A model generated the notes under the pieces. The model worked only from the letters and a program-made list of their open reading frames with translations, did not search any database and was not told where the DNA came from. Positions 24,638 to 34,326 of a DNA stretch of 64,000 nucleotides are shown piece after piece. The translations under genes were made by a program, and so were the position numbers. The stretch spans positions 434,001-498,000 of the forward strand of contig NZ_JABAHZ010000002.1 of the NCBI RefSeq assembly GCF_012641265.1. Direction: 5' to 3'. The first letter of the stretch is position 1. Each line of letters begins with the position of its first letter. Source of the DNA: Chitinophaga eiseniae. GTDB lineage: Bacteria > Bacteroidota > Bacteroidia > Chitinophagales > Chitinophagaceae.

Positions 24638-27628
24638 TTACTTCCGGCTGGCAGCTGCCTCGTATAATGTTTCCAGCATCTTCTCCCGGATATGCAATGT
24701 TGATAATTTCGTATTGGCGCCGCCGTTAGGATATACCCGGTTGCTAAGGAATATAAATACCAGGCCCGATTCTGGATCGGCCCATACACAGGTGCCGGTA
24801 TACCCGGTGTGGCCAAAAGTTGCGGCCGATGCGCTTTTGGCGGGATACGGCTCTCTCCTGCTTACATTGTCTTTCTCAGGCTTGTCGAAGCCCAGTCCAC
24901 GACGGCTTACTTTACTGTTATAAGCGGTAAACAGGGCGATCGTTTCTGGCTTTATATATTGCACACCATTGAAACTACCTTTGTTCAACAGCATCTGCAT
25001 AATTACTCCCAGGTCATGTGCATTGGAAAACAACCCTGCATGTCCCGATACCCCGCCAAACATAGCGGCGCCGGGATCATGCACATCGCCGCGCAGCTGT
25101 TGCATCCGGAAAGTATATTCATGTTCGGTAGGCACTATTTCGGACAACGAAAAGCGCTCCCTGGGCAAAAAGCCGGTGGTGGCCAATCCCATGGGAGCAT
25201 AGAAGGTTTCTTTTACATACTCATTTAATTTTTTCCCGGTGAGTTGTTCCACGATTTTTCCCAGGAAAATAAAGTCACAGTCGCTGTATACATACCCCTG
25301 ATGAGGAGATAACTTACTGTCCAGTATCTTATGCCATATGCTATCCACGTAGGTATTCTCCATATACATATTATCGGCTACCCGCATGGTATGGGAAGGA
25401 TCTGGTATTTTATGATACAGGATAGTATCGGGAGAACCGTCGGGATACAGGGTTTCCTTATAAAATGGGATAAATGCCACGAGGCCGGCCTGATGCAGCA
25501 ATATATCGCGGATGCGCAGTCCGGCTTTATCCGTACCCAACACCGATGGAAGATACACTCCCAGCGTGGCATCCAGGTTTAATCGTCCTTCATCGTACAG
25601 GCGCATTACCGCCAGTGTGGTAGCGCATACTTTGGTAACGGAGGCCAGGTCGTAAATAGACTGGGGAGAAACCGGTGTTGCTTTATTGTATTCGTAATGG
25701 CCGAAGCAGCGATCATATACAATTTTTCCATTCTTCAACGCCAGCACCTGCGCGCCCGGAGCAGCGCCGCGGGCAATCATTTCATTGGCATAACCATCTA
25801 TTTTCGCCAGCGTTTGTTCATCCATGCCGGCATCTTTAGGGATGGTTGCCGGTAAAGAGGTAAACTGGTTTACCTGGTAAGTAATACCAGTGCCAGAAGG
25901 CAGGCCTGGGCAAACTGTCACCGGCAATTTCCCCGAAGGCCCCAGCTTCCCGAACAACAGGTCTGCGGCTACTTGCTGGGTAGTGCTATCATCTTCATAG
26001 GCTGCAACAAGGGTGGAAGCATCGCAGAAATACTGGAGGGCGTATGGATTTCCAAAAGCTACCGTAACAGTCGGCATTTCTGATTGTAACTGCCGGACGA
26101 TCAGGCGTTCTGCCATAGAAAGCCCAAAATTATTGGCCGGACGGCGGCTATAGTCGTGCAGGCTGATGATGGCGGCCTGATAATCCCGCTGAATGCGGGA
26201 TACAATGGCAGCAATGTGTTCTACCGGTTGCCGGGAAGTAAATACGAAAACATCGGTACCAGGTTTATATGCCTTTACCGCTTGTTGGAACGTATTGCTG
26301 GCATCGGCCCCCACAGCTATTACGGCTAATTTTTGCTGGGTCATGGCTGGCGAAAACGGTACAAGCTTCTTATCATTGCGCACCAGGGTGATGGCGGCTT
26401 CCGCTATGCGCCTGCGCAGGGAGTCGGTTCCGGCGTTCAGGTCAACAGCCAGGTTGTTAGTGTCTATATGTTGCGGCTTCCACAATCCAAGATTGTATTT
26501 GGCCCTCAATACTTTTTTTACCCGTGCATCTACTTCGTCCTGGTCTATTTTACCCGCTTTAATGGCTTTCTTGATGGCTTCCACACTTCCGGCGGCAGTA
26601 GAAGGCAATATCATCAGGTCGTTGCCCGCCAGCAGGGATTGTAACGATTCCTGGCCTTTTGTATAGAATTTGGCGATGCCTTTCATTTCGAGAGCGTCGG
26701 TAACGATCAGTCCTTTATAGCCCAGTTCATTTTTAAGCAGTTTTGTAACCGCATTGTAAGAAATGGAGGTGGGTGTATTCGGTTTCTTATCAATAGCGGG
26801 TATATATAGGTGTGCAATCATGATGGATCCTACACCGGCAGCGATGGCTTCCCGGAAAGGATATAGCTCGAGAGAGTCCAGCTGTGCCCTTGTTTTATTG
26901 ATGGTGGGCAGGTCGAGATGGGAATCTACATTGGTGTCGCCATGTCCGGGGAAATGCTTGGCGCAGGCCATCACGCCGGCATCCTGCATACCACGGATGG
27001 TAGCTACGCCCATACGGGCTACGGTATATTTATTTTCACCAAAGGAGCGGTCGTTGATCACGGGGTTAGCTGGATTGTTGTTCACATCCATGTCTGGCGC
27101 GAAGTCGAGATGTATGCCCAGCCGCTTACATTGTTCCCCCATGATCTTTCCGGCATCATAGGCCAGTGTAGTATCCTGTACCGCGCCTATCATCATATTG
27201 CGGGGCAGGGAGATGACGCTATCGAGGCGCATGCCGAGGCCCCATTCACCGTCAATGGCCACCAGCAGCGGTACTTTGGAAATAGACTGATAGTAGTTGG
27301 TGAGGTTGGCTTGTCTTACCGGGCCTCCCTGGAAGAAGATCAATCCGCCTACTTTATTATCCTGGATATCTTTTACAACGGCGTCAATATGGTCCTGGCC
27401 CAGGTTGGAATGTGCCCGGATCATGATCAGCTGGGCGATACGTTCTTCCGGAGTGAGTGATTGAAATACGCTGTCTGCCCATTGTGTTGCGCGGTCCTGC
27501 GGAGGGGTAACTACTCTTGTGGTTTCCTTTTTATGTTTCTTCTTGTCTTTAAATATATGGGGCGCAGAAATAGCGCTCCCGGTCATTAATAAACCCGTAA
27601 GTCCTGCAACCAATAATACTTTACTCAT
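24638..27628 (-). CDS. GH3 beta-N-acetylglucosaminidase (NagZ-like) fused to a class C beta-lactamase-like serine hydrolase
   Basis: 996 residues with a signal peptide. The N-terminal half is a GH3 barrel with AIDGEWGLGMRL, the NagZ catalytic loop KHFPGHGDT near residue 222 and the nucleophile Asp in VTDALEMKG near 311. A linker-like domain (about 380-590) follows. The C-terminal 380 residues are a beta-lactamase/PBP4*-like hydrolase with SxxK in SVTK near residue 661, YSD in YSDCDF and HTGYTGT. Known NagZ removes GlcNAc from muropeptides; the second domain may be an esterase or peptidase acting on the same cell-wall fragments. The fusion order and export point to periplasmic murein turnover. 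Confidence 0.88.
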   Translation of the reverse strand: MSKVLLVAGLTGLLMTGSAISAPHIFKDKKKHKKETTRVVTPPQDRATQWADSVFQSLTPEERIAQLIMIRAHSNLGQDHIDAVVKDIQDNKVGGLIFFQGGPVRQANLTNYYQSISKVPLLVAIDGEWGLGMRLDSVISLPRNMMIGAVQDTTLAYDAGKIMGEQCKRLGIHLDFAPDMDVNNNPANPVINDRSFGENKYTVARMGVATIRGMQDAGVMACAKHFPGHGDTNVDSHLDLPTINKTRAQLDSLELYPFREAIAAGVGSIMIAHLYIPAIDKKPNTPTSISYNAVTKLLKNELGYKGLIVTDALEMKGIAKFYTKGQESLQSLLAGNDLMILPSTAAGSVEAIKKAIKAGKIDQDEVDARVKKVLRAKYNLGLWKPQHIDTNNLAVDLNAGTDSLRRRIAEAAITLVRNDKKLVPFSPAMTQQKLAVIAVGADASNTFQQAVKAYKPGTDVFVFTSRQPVEHIAAIVSRIQRDYQAAIISLHDYSRRPANNFGLSMAERLIVRQLQSEMPTVTVAFGNPYALQYFCDASTLVAAYEDDSTTQQVAADLLFGKLGPSGKLPVTVCPGLPSGTGITYQVNQFTSLPATIPKDAGMDEQTLAKIDGYANEMIARGAAPGAQVLALKNGKIVYDRCFGHYEYNKATPVSPQSIYDLASVTKVCATTLAVMRLYDEGRLNLDATLGVYLPSVLGTDKAGLRIRDILLHQAGLVAFIPFYKETLYPDGSPDTILYHKIPDPSHTMRVADNMYMENTYVDSIWHKILDSKLSPHQGYVYSDCDFIFLGKIVEQLTGKKLNEYVKETFYAPMGLATTGFLPRERFSLSEIVPTEHEYTFRMQQLRGDVHDPGAAMFGGVSGHAGLFSNAHDLGVIMQMLLNKGSFNGVQYIKPETIALFTAYNSKVSRRGLGFDKPEKDNVSRREPYPAKSASAATFGHTGYTGTCVWADPESGLVFIFLSNRVYPNGGANTKLSTLHIREKMLETLYEAAASRK

Positions 27629-27868
27629 GTCATAAACTTACAAATATTCAGGCGTAAAACATGGGCAGTAGGGCTGAATATCAAAGAATTACTAATAATG
27701 ATCATATGATTTTGTTAGATAGGAAGGATTTCATTAAATTAGAATACCCTATTGAAGATAATTTAGATATTCTGGTTAAAAATTAAAATATGTTTACTAT
27801 TTTGTCAGAATATTTACATTTAGTTCAATCAATTGTAATTTTAATTACCAATACATTCAACTGTTTCT

Positions 27869-27876
27869 TATATTTG
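27869..27876 (+). promoter_or_regulatory. Bacteroidota -7 promoter element before adk
   Basis: TATATTTG is an exact TAnnTTTG match, 33 nt before the adk ATG. The surrounding gap (27629-27909) is AT-rich and shows no gene. Confidence 0.45.
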
Positions 27877-27909
27877 CAGCCTTGCGAGTAAAGTAGATTT
27901 TAATAAAAC

Positions 27910-28497
27910 ATGGTCAATCTCATTTTATTTGGCCCTCCCGGTAGCGGCAAGGGTACACAAAGTGCTAATATTATCCAGAAGTATGGACTTATTCATCTGT
28001 CTACCGGCGATTTACTTCGCAGCGAGATTGGTAATAAAACTCCGTTAGGGCTGGAGGCCAAGAAATTCATGGACCAGGGCCTGTTGGTACCTGATGAAGT
28101 GGTGATTGGCATGATCAGTTCCAAACTGGAAGCTAACCCGGAAGCTCGTGGCTTCATTTTCGATGGTTTCCCACGTACTACTGCCCAGGCAGAAGCACTG
28201 GATAAACTGCTGGCATTGAAGAAAACGGCTATCTCCGTGGTATTATCCCTCGAAGTACCGGAAGATGAGCTGATTAAGCGCTTACTGAATCGTGGTTTAA
28301 CTTCCGGTCGTAGCGACGATGCTTCTGAAGAAGTAGTAAAAGCACGTATCGTGGAATACCACAACAAAACCGCTCCAGTGGCTGATCACTACGCCAAATT
28401 TGGTAAATTCAAGAAGGTGAAAGGCGACGGCACAGAAGAGGAGGTCTTCGAATTGCTGTCAAAGGAGTTGGATGAACTGGTAGGAGAAAGAGTGTAG
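27910..28497 (+). CDS. adk: adenylate kinase
   Basis: Interconverts ATP + AMP and 2 ADP. The P-loop GPPGSGKGT covers residues 8-16, followed by HLSTGDLLR (AMP-binding), the DGFPRTTAQA motif, and a short LID (LTSGRSDDASEEVVKARI) without the zinc Cys residues. At 195 residues this is the short-LID adenylate kinase form. Start ATG is unambiguous. It is followed by a large-stem terminator, so transcription is probably monocistronic. Confidence 0.96.
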   Translation: MVNLILFGPPGSGKGTQSANIIQKYGLIHLSTGDLLRSEIGNKTPLGLEAKKFMDQGLLVPDEVVIGMISSKLEANPEARGFIFDGFPRTTAQAEALDKLLALKKTAISVVLSLEVPEDELIKRLLNRGLTSGRSDDASEEVVKARIVEYHNKTAPVADHYAKFGKFKKVKGDGTEEEVFELLSKELDELVGERV

Positions 28498-28547
28498 TCA
28501 TTGACGGGCAACCGCGCTCACAGCGACTTTTAGTATTTTTATTATAC

Positions 28548-28628
28548 AACGCAAAGATTGTAGGTATGGCTCTTGGCGCCAGGTAGCGCTAATTAGCTTA
28601 AACTTCACGATCTTTGCGTTTTATTTTT
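28548..28628 (+). terminator. terminator after adk
   Basis: AACGCAAAGAT near 28548 pairs with ATCTTTGCGTT ending at 28620, followed by TTATTTTTT. The 50-nt loop contains its own small palindrome (TGGCGCCA). It lies between adk and obgE. Confidence 0.65.
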
Positions 28629-28670
28629 TGCCTGCTGTGAAGAAACAGCAGTATTTAAAATTCAAGCATA

Positions 28671-29699
28671 GTGGAAAAAGCGAACTTCGTAGATTATATC
28701 CGTGTATTTTGTAAATCCGGGAAAGGTGGCGCGGGTAGTATGCACTTTATGCGTACTAAATTTAATGCGCAGGCTGGCCCTGATGGTGGCGACGGCGGCA
28801 GAGGCGGACACGTTATCCTGAGAGGCAACTCCCAGCTGTGGACCCTCCTTCACCTGCGCTGGCATAAAAACCTGCTCGCGGAAGATGGAGAAAATGGCAG
28901 TGGCGACAACTGCACCGGACGTTTTGGAAAGGATATCGTTATCGAAGTACCACTGGGCACCCAGGCTAAAGATGAGGAAACCGGCGAAGTAGAAGCGGAA
29001 ATTCTCCATCATGGCCAGGAAATTATCTGGATTCCAGGTGGACAAGGAGGAAGAGGCAATGCCTACTTTAAATCTGCCACCAACCAAACACCAGAATACG
29101 CCCAACCAGGCATGCCTGGCCAGGAAGGCTGGAAAATTGTAGAACTCAAAGTTTTGGCCGATGTAGGACTGGTAGGATTCCCCAATGCCGGCAAATCCAC
29201 CCTCCTGTCTACCATTACTGCTGCCAAGCCCAAAGTAGCCGATTATGCGTTTACCACCCTCACCCCCCAATTGGGAATGGTAGCCTACCGTGACAACAAA
29301 TCCTTCTGTATCGCCGATTTACCCGGTATTATTGAAGGCGCCCACGAAGGAAAAGGATTAGGACATCGATTTTTAAGACATATTGAGAGAAACGCCGTAT
29401 TATTATTCCTTATTCCAGCAGATAGCGCAGATCACCGCAAAGACTTTGAGGTGCTCGTGAATGAGCTGGAACAGTATAATCCCGAATTGCTGGATAAACA
29501 GTTCCTGTTAGCCATCAGTAAAAGCGATATGCTGGATGATGAGCTCAAAACCGCTATATCAGCGGAATTACCGGAAGATGTGCCACACGTATTTATCTCT
29601 TCTGTTACCAACCAGGGCCTCAGTGAGTTAAAAGACATACTGTGGGAAGCCCTTAACAGGAAAGTAGATACCAGCGCCGGTATAGAAGACACAGAATAA
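28671..29699 (+). CDS. obgE: Obg family GTPase ObgE/CgtA
   Basis: Ribosome-assembly and stress-linked GTPase. The glycine-rich Obg fold covers the first 160 residues ([46 protein letters not shown]). The G domain starts with GFPNAGKST near 167, then [16 protein letters not shown] and AISKSDML. Length 342 is normal without a long C-terminal extension. The start is GTG at 28671; no upstream in-frame ATG fits the conserved N-terminus. A lipoprotein gene follows 66 nt later. Confidence 0.95.
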   Translation: MEKANFVDYIRVFCKSGKGGAGSMHFMRTKFNAQAGPDGGDGGRGGHVILRGNSQLWTLLHLRWHKNLLAEDGENGSGDNCTGRFGKDIVIEVPLGTQAKDEETGEVEAEILHHGQEIIWIPGGQGGRGNAYFKSATNQTPEYAQPGMPGQEGWKIVELKVLADVGLVGFPNAGKSTLLSTITAAKPKVADYAFTTLTPQLGMVAYRDNKSFCIADLPGIIEGAHEGKGLGHRFLRHIERNAVLLFLIPADSADHRKDFEVLVNELEQYNPELLDKQFLLAISKSDMLDDELKTAISAELPEDVPHVFISSVTNQGLSELKDILWEALNRKVDTSAGIEDTE

Positions 29700-29765
29700 C
29701 TGGCTCCGGACATACGGGGAGAAACAAACTCAAATGCAGATGTTCGTTACAGTATCCCGTATACC

Positions 29766-30476
29766 ATGAAAACAATTTTTTTGATGGCAGCAGCATCCCT
29801 GATGTTGTTGCCGGCATGCCAACACACCGCTATACCAGAAAAGGAAAAAACAGTGCAAATCGATACGATGCAACTGATTGCTCCGCCGGCGCCATCTGAA
29901 CAGGTGGCGTCCAACGAAGTAAGCGTTGTAAGTCGCGATACCACCACCTACATCCGTTTCGGAAATTGTTATTTTTCATTGGACTGGATTAAACCAGATG
30001 CCGGGCGAAATGACTTTGAGCGTCATCCCGATAGCCTTTTTTTCTTGCTGGCGCCCTCCCACAGCATCGAAGGGCAAATGCTGGCCGTTACCACCGGCGA
30101 AACCCAGCGGATACAGGTTTCACAGCGATACGAAACCAGCGTGGTAATTGGCGATGAGCCACTCCGCGACTGGAAACATTACCGATCCCCCTGGGAAAGC
30201 CTGCCGGCAGAAGCCAGCAATTTCTTCATCTGCAAAAAATACCGCACTGACGAAAGTAGCCGGTTCCCTTCTGTAAGCCTGTCTTTATTCCAACGATATG
30301 TAAGGCAACACGCTTCCCCTTCCGCCTATGCCAGGGTAGCACGGCTCACCCACTTTCCGCAGCCTCCGGCCCGCATTGCCATCAGCCGGTACTATATCCG
30401 GCTCAATGGCCTGCAAAGGCATATGTCGGACGAAATCAACAAACTGTTGGTCATCGATGTATCGTTTAAAAAATGA
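29766..30476 (+). CDS. lipoprotein of unknown function
   Basis: 236 residues. Leader MKTIFLMAAASLMLLPAC has a good lipobox (LPAC). After a Pro/Glu-rich linker (about 25-60) comes a globular part with many aromatic and Arg residues (YIRFGNCYFSLDWIKPDAG, WKHYRSPWESLP, FFICKKYRTD). I recognise no domain. The next gene starts 37 nt after its stop if the GTG at 30514 is used, so they probably form one transcript with DUF2306. Confidence 0.7.
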   Translation: MKTIFLMAAASLMLLPACQHTAIPEKEKTVQIDTMQLIAPPAPSEQVASNEVSVVSRDTTTYIRFGNCYFSLDWIKPDAGRNDFERHPDSLFFLLAPSHSIEGQMLAVTTGETQRIQVSQRYETSVVIGDEPLRDWKHYRSPWESLPAEASNFFICKKYRTDESSRFPSVSLSLFQRYVRQHASPSAYARVARLTHFPQPPARIAISRYYIRLNGLQRHMSDEINKLLVIDVSFKK

Positions 30477-30513
30477 TACGCCCTTCATTCATTATATTTA
30501 CACAAAAAAACCT

Positions 30514-31284
30514 GTGAAACTTTTAACCAGTTACCTCATTATTGTACTGTTGCTATTGCATGCCTGTAAACCCGGCGCCACTACAGCAACCGATACTGCC
30601 GTAAAAACGGATAACGATACTTCGTTGAACCGCCTGGTAAGCACCTACACCGGCGATTTTGGCAATAGTCCCATTTATATCACACTCAACTTTTTCAATG
30701 GAAAATTAGTAGGTGGCTATAATACACATAAAGGCCTGCGCCGCAACCTCCAGGGCGAACTGAAAAAAGACAACGACAACTGGATTGTTACCCTGAACGA
30801 ACCTGGCGATCACCCCTTTGATGGTAAGTTCGCTATTACCTTCGATCACCTCTTCAATAATGCCAAAGGCACCTGGACACCCGTCAACGATAAATCAGCA
30901 AAAGAAAAATCTTTCACGCTCAAAAGAAGCGGGGAACCGGACAATAATGGCTACAGCCTGTCTGGCAACACTTTTAATGCCGTGTTGATAGGCATGCAGG
31001 GCGGAGGCAGCGATCTCACCTTTAGCCAGGATGGTAGCTGCATATTACAGTACTACGAAAAAATCAACGACTCTACTTTCGCCAAACAGATGATCAAAGT
31101 AAGAGGTACCTATCAAAAAGTAAATGACAGCACTTTCCAGATTTCCTGGGAACAGAATACCATATTTAAAGAACGTACTACCCCTGCCATCGTTTTAAGA
31201 AACAGAAACGGAGAAGGAGATGACCCACAGGTATATGATTATGGCATAAGGATCGATACGCTGGAGTTTGTGCAGGGACCATAA
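30514..31284 (+). CDS. lipoprotein of unknown function (glycine/beta-rich)
   Basis: 256 residues from a GTG at 30514. The frame is open back to 30376 inside the previous gene, but GTG 30514 yields a proper lipoprotein leader (KLLTSYLIIVLLLLHAC), so it is the better start. The mature protein has repeated strand-and-turn pattern (YITLNFFNGKLVGGYNTHKG, NLQGELKKDNDNWIVTLNE, GKFAITFDH, GTWTPVNDKS), which suggests a lipocalin-like or other beta-barrel fold. Not a family I can name. It ends 6 nt before the DUF2306 gene, which supports an operon. Confidence 0.72.
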   Translation: MKLLTSYLIIVLLLLHACKPGATTATDTAVKTDNDTSLNRLVSTYTGDFGNSPIYITLNFFNGKLVGGYNTHKGLRRNLQGELKKDNDNWIVTLNEPGDHPFDGKFAITFDHLFNNAKGTWTPVNDKSAKEKSFTLKRSGEPDNNGYSLSGNTFNAVLIGMQGGGSDLTFSQDGSCILQYYEKINDSTFAKQMIKVRGTYQKVNDSTFQISWEQNTIFKERTTPAIVLRNRNGEGDDPQVYDYGIRIDTLEFVQGP

Positions 31285-31290
31285 TTAATT

Positions 31291-31983
31291 ATGCAAACAT
31301 TATTCAGGAAAGCGGGATGGTTACTAACGGCCATGGTTATACTTTACGGGACATGGCTGATGCTCCTGTTAACCATCCCCTATGCTGCATTTGAAAAATA
31401 TACCGACTTCCTGATCACCAAACAACGGGTATACCCCATCCGTCATTGGCGCATCAGCTTTTATGTCCACGTTTTTGTCAGCATTACCGTATTACTTACC
31501 GGCCTGGCGCAGTTCAGCAAATACCTGCTGGATAGATTCCCCCGCCTGCATCATTTCAGTGGAAAAATTTACGTGATGGTAGTGATAGCCCTCAGCGGTC
31601 CCACAGGGCTGGTAATGGGTTGGTACGCGAACGGCGGCAAATATGCACGCATCAGCTTTGTACTACTCGCTATCCTTTGGATAGTGTTTACCATCATGGG
31701 CTGGATACGGGCCGTACAACGCCGCTGGCCGGAACATCTTACCTGGATGCTGAGAAGTTATGCACTCACCTTGTCGGCACTTACCCTACGCTTATATACC
31801 CTGTTACTGGGATTAATGCACATGCCACTACGGCCGGTAACAGCCTATATTACGGTTTCCTGGCTAAGCTGGACCCTCAATTTACTGGTGGCAGAATTTG
31901 TTATCAAGCGGATGTTGATGAAAAAGATGGGAATAACTGCGGCCTCCCGGAAAGAAACGCCGCAGTTGAGTAAGTTGAACTAG
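31291..31983 (+). CDS. DUF2306 integral membrane protein
   Basis: 230 residues with about six helices. The DUF2306 hallmarks are visible: HVFVSITVLLTGLAQF, RLHHFSGKIYV (conserved His-His before helix three), LSGPTGLVMGWYANGG, and WPEHLTWMLRSYALTLSALTLRLY. The conserved His residues suggest a heme- or quinone-associated membrane protein, but no function is established. Its TAG stop at 31981-31983 overlaps the minus-strand stop of the next gene in the shared CTAG. Confidence 0.85.
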   Translation: MQTLFRKAGWLLTAMVILYGTWLMLLLTIPYAAFEKYTDFLITKQRVYPIRHWRISFYVHVFVSITVLLTGLAQFSKYLLDRFPRLHHFSGKIYVMVVIALSGPTGLVMGWYANGGKYARISFVLLAILWIVFTIMGWIRAVQRRWPEHLTWMLRSYALTLSALTLRLYTLLLGLMHMPLRPVTAYITVSWLSWTLNLLVAEFVIKRMLMKKMGITAASRKETPQLSKLN

Positions 31984-33110
31984 CGTTTGAGCGCCAGCTG
32001 TTGGGTCTTTGGAGCAAAGTGACCATCTTCAGTAATGTGGTAGCTGGCCTTCTTTATTTCGGTCCTGGATTTTTCGGGGTTGTTGATAAATCCTTCTTTT
32101 GCAGGGTCCTTCTCGTATTCTACTTTATAATCTGTTAATTCAAAATCAGTATTTGACGCAATGGTCGCCACCCTGTATGGCGCATCGAAGTTAGGCTGCC
32201 CTGCTACCAGTAACTTATCAATAAGTTTCCCGCTGTTATCATAGCTCGCCATAAAATAGTAGGCATGATTGGCATCTTCTGTACTTCCTTCTTCAGAAAC
32301 TTCATCGTTTACGGCGTATATCAATGTTTTGAAGGCATCTACCTTTTTCACCGTACCTACATAAAAGAAGGAGCTGCCCACATCTCTTGAAAACTTGGAG
32401 TCGCGCATTTCTGCCACGTACAATTCAAAATCGTAAGAAATGAAATTTTTGCCCAGTTCCTTTGCGTAAGCTTTATCGATGGTGAGCGGTATAGGCAGTT
32501 GTTTGAATTGTTTTGCAAAAAGATTCCATTCCAGCTTACCCGGCTCTCCGCTGCCACTAAAGGCGGTGAGTATTTGCGATTGTGCGCTGTAATCCTCTTC
32601 CCGGAAATATTTCAGGTCAGGATCTTTCATCGCATTGTTCATATTATTATAGCCAAATTCAATAGCGGCTATCAGGTAATAACGGCAGGAATCAGTTTTT
32701 TTAGACAGCGAGTAAGCGCAGGCTTTATTATACAGCAATTTTGATATTGGCTTATAATCAAGCAGTTCTGCCATATTAAAAGCTTGTATAGCTTCTGCCA
32801 GCTGGTGAGTTTCCATCAGGGCATTTCCCAGCTCATAATAAGTTTTGGCTTGTGGCTGCAGGAGAATAGATTTGGTAAACTTATCTATACTGCCGGCGGC
32901 ATTCTTCTTATTCCTGAATTCATCGATGGCCTTGAGAAATTCCTTCTCAGCCGCGTTATTCTTCTCGGGAGAATTGGCCGCCACCCATTTAGCCGAGTCG
33001 GCGTTATAAAGCATTGCCAAACTGAGTTTAGCCGTTTGATCCGTTTTCTTTCCCGCATTACCACAGGAGGCTAACAGTGCACTTAAGGCAAGCAATGATG
33101 CTATTCGCAT
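31980..33110 (-). CDS. TPR-containing lipoprotein
   Basis: 376 residues. Leader MRIASLLALSALLASC carries lipobox LASC. Residues about 60-160 contain tetratricopeptide-like helices (AGSIDKFTKSILLQPQAKT, YYELGNALMETHQLAEAIQ, LLYNKACAYSLSKKTDSC), and the C-terminal 200 residues form a beta-rich domain without a name I recognise. TPR lipoproteins of this kind often scaffold envelope complexes. Its stop overlaps the convergent DUF2306 stop by four bases, leaving no room for a terminator between them. Confidence 0.75.
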   Translation of the reverse strand: MRIASLLALSALLASCGNAGKKTDQTAKLSLAMLYNADSAKWVAANSPEKNNAAEKEFLKAIDEFRNKKNAAGSIDKFTKSILLQPQAKTYYELGNALMETHQLAEAIQAFNMAELLDYKPISKLLYNKACAYSLSKKTDSCRYYLIAAIEFGYNNMNNAMKDPDLKYFREEDYSAQSQILTAFSGSGEPGKLEWNLFAKQFKQLPIPLTIDKAYAKELGKNFISYDFELYVAEMRDSKFSRDVGSSFFYVGTVKKVDAFKTLIYAVNDEVSEEGSTEDANHAYYFMASYDNSGKLIDKLLVAGQPNFDAPYRVATIASNTDFELTDYKVEYEKDPAKEGFINNPEKSRTEIKKASYHITEDGHFAPKTQQLALKR

Positions 33111-33171
33111 AAGATAGGATTTGTATCATAAAGATAGGAAACAAACAACGGTATTTTAACCACGGGAAACG

Positions 33172-33207
33172 AAAAAACCGGCAATACAGACGTATCGCCG
33201 GTTTAAG
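33172..33207 (-). terminator. terminator after the acetyltransferase gene
   Basis: AAACCGGC and GCCGGTTT form the outer stem with inner ATAC/GTAT pairing. On the minus strand the hairpin is followed by TTTTTTCG, 30 nt after the GNAT-gene stop. Confidence 0.75.
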
Positions 33208-33236
33208 TTATTGGCTGTAATTTCACTAACTCTTAC

Positions 33237-33791
33237 CTAGGCCAGTGCTTCCTGTGGCTGAAACAACATGGCGGTACACAAACAGTTCCTATAATTTTTC
33301 GCCACCAGTATCGGGTAGTTTACGCAGCTTTTACATCCTTCCCAAAAAAGCGGTTCCTGGGGCAGCTGATCGTACGTAACCGGTTCAAAACCAAGTCGTG
33401 AATTCATTTTCATGACTGCCAGGCCGGTGGTGATGCTGAATATTTTTGCAGCAGGGTACATGACTCTGCTCAACTCGAATATTTTCCGTTTAATGGCCGC
33501 CGCTACTTTCAGTCCGCGGAAAGCCGGCGCTACAATTAATCCGCTGTTGGATACAAAACGGCCCTCTTCCCAGGGTTGTATATAGGAAAATCCTGCCCAT
33601 ATACCATCTGCTGTAAAAGCAATGACTGCCTTCCCTTCCAAGATTTTCTTCCTGATAATCGCAGGATCTCTTTTGGCGATACCGGTACCCCTTGCCAGGG
33701 CGGATGCCTCCATTTCTGCCACAATAGGCAGGGCAAAATCAACGTCTATGGCTGTAGCCAAACGGACGACAATTTCTTCATCTGTTTCCAT
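33237..33791 (-). CDS. GNAT family N-acetyltransferase (family usually found beside arginine genes)
   Basis: 184 residues. Acetyl-CoA-binding GNAT core with SNSGLIVAPAFRGLKVAAAIK (R-x-x-G loop written RGLKVA) and the following KIFSITTGLAVMKMNSRLGF. The C-terminal FWEGCKSCVNYPIL and NCLCTAMLF with three or more Cys are characteristic of a Bacteroidota acetyltransferase often encoded next to argininosuccinate synthase and suspected of acetylating glutamate; that context is from memory and argG is not here. It overlaps the preceding minus-strand gene by 14 nt, so the two are translationally coupled. Confidence 0.75.
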   Translation of the reverse strand: METDEEIVVRLATAIDVDFALPIVAEMEASALARGTGIAKRDPAIIRKKILEGKAVIAFTADGIWAGFSYIQPWEEGRFVSNSGLIVAPAFRGLKVAAAIKRKIFELSRVMYPAAKIFSITTGLAVMKMNSRLGFEPVTYDQLPQEPLFWEGCKSCVNYPILVAKNYRNCLCTAMLFQPQEALA

Positions 33792-34149
33792 TATCTGTAA
33801 GTTGATATTGAATGTAAAGAGGATAGAGTACTTCAGGGATCAGGGAATACATCCGGATTTTACTGGCTGCATCTGCAAGCGGTACCCTGCAAACTACCGG
33901 TATAAACACCCGGGTGATAGCCTCCCTGACTACCCCGTTGCCCCGTTCGTATAACTTGCCGGCCAACTTCATACATTTATCTGCTACGGGAAAATTTTGC
34001 TCCCGCAACTGTTGATCTGTGTATTCACTCAGACAGCTAACTGTATTGTATATATGAAACCCCGCCGGGAACTGGTGTAATGCCTTTCTCAACGCCGGGA
34101 TGGTATCTTCAATACAAGCTGGTACTTCATATTGATTAATCATATACAT
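33778..34149 (-). CDS. small protein of unknown function coupled to the acetyltransferase
   Basis: 123 residues, no signal peptide, mostly helical (IEDTIPALRKALHQF, QLREQNFPVADKCMKLAGKLYERG, VVREAITRVFIPVVC). I do not recognise a named domain. Its 3' end overlaps the GNAT start by 14 nt, so joint expression is likely and a shared role is possible. An internal ATG two codons on (34143) is an alternative start. Confidence 0.7.
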   Translation of the reverse strand: MYMINQYEVPACIEDTIPALRKALHQFPAGFHIYNTVSCLSEYTDQQLREQNFPVADKCMKLAGKLYERGNGVVREAITRVFIPVVCRVPLADAASKIRMYSLIPEVLYPLYIQYQLTDNGNR

Positions 34150-34326
34150 TGTTTCCTACCATATGCCAAACGTTATTCCATATTCTTCATATGGAATGTT
34201 AAAACTTAGCAGGGACAAGGGTTTGCAAAGGAAACGTTAAATCCGGCGCCTCCATTAAACCTTTCAAAGTCTTCCGTTTTTGCACGGTATTTTCAGAAAC
34301 GGTAGTCTTATTACAGGGGTCTATAA

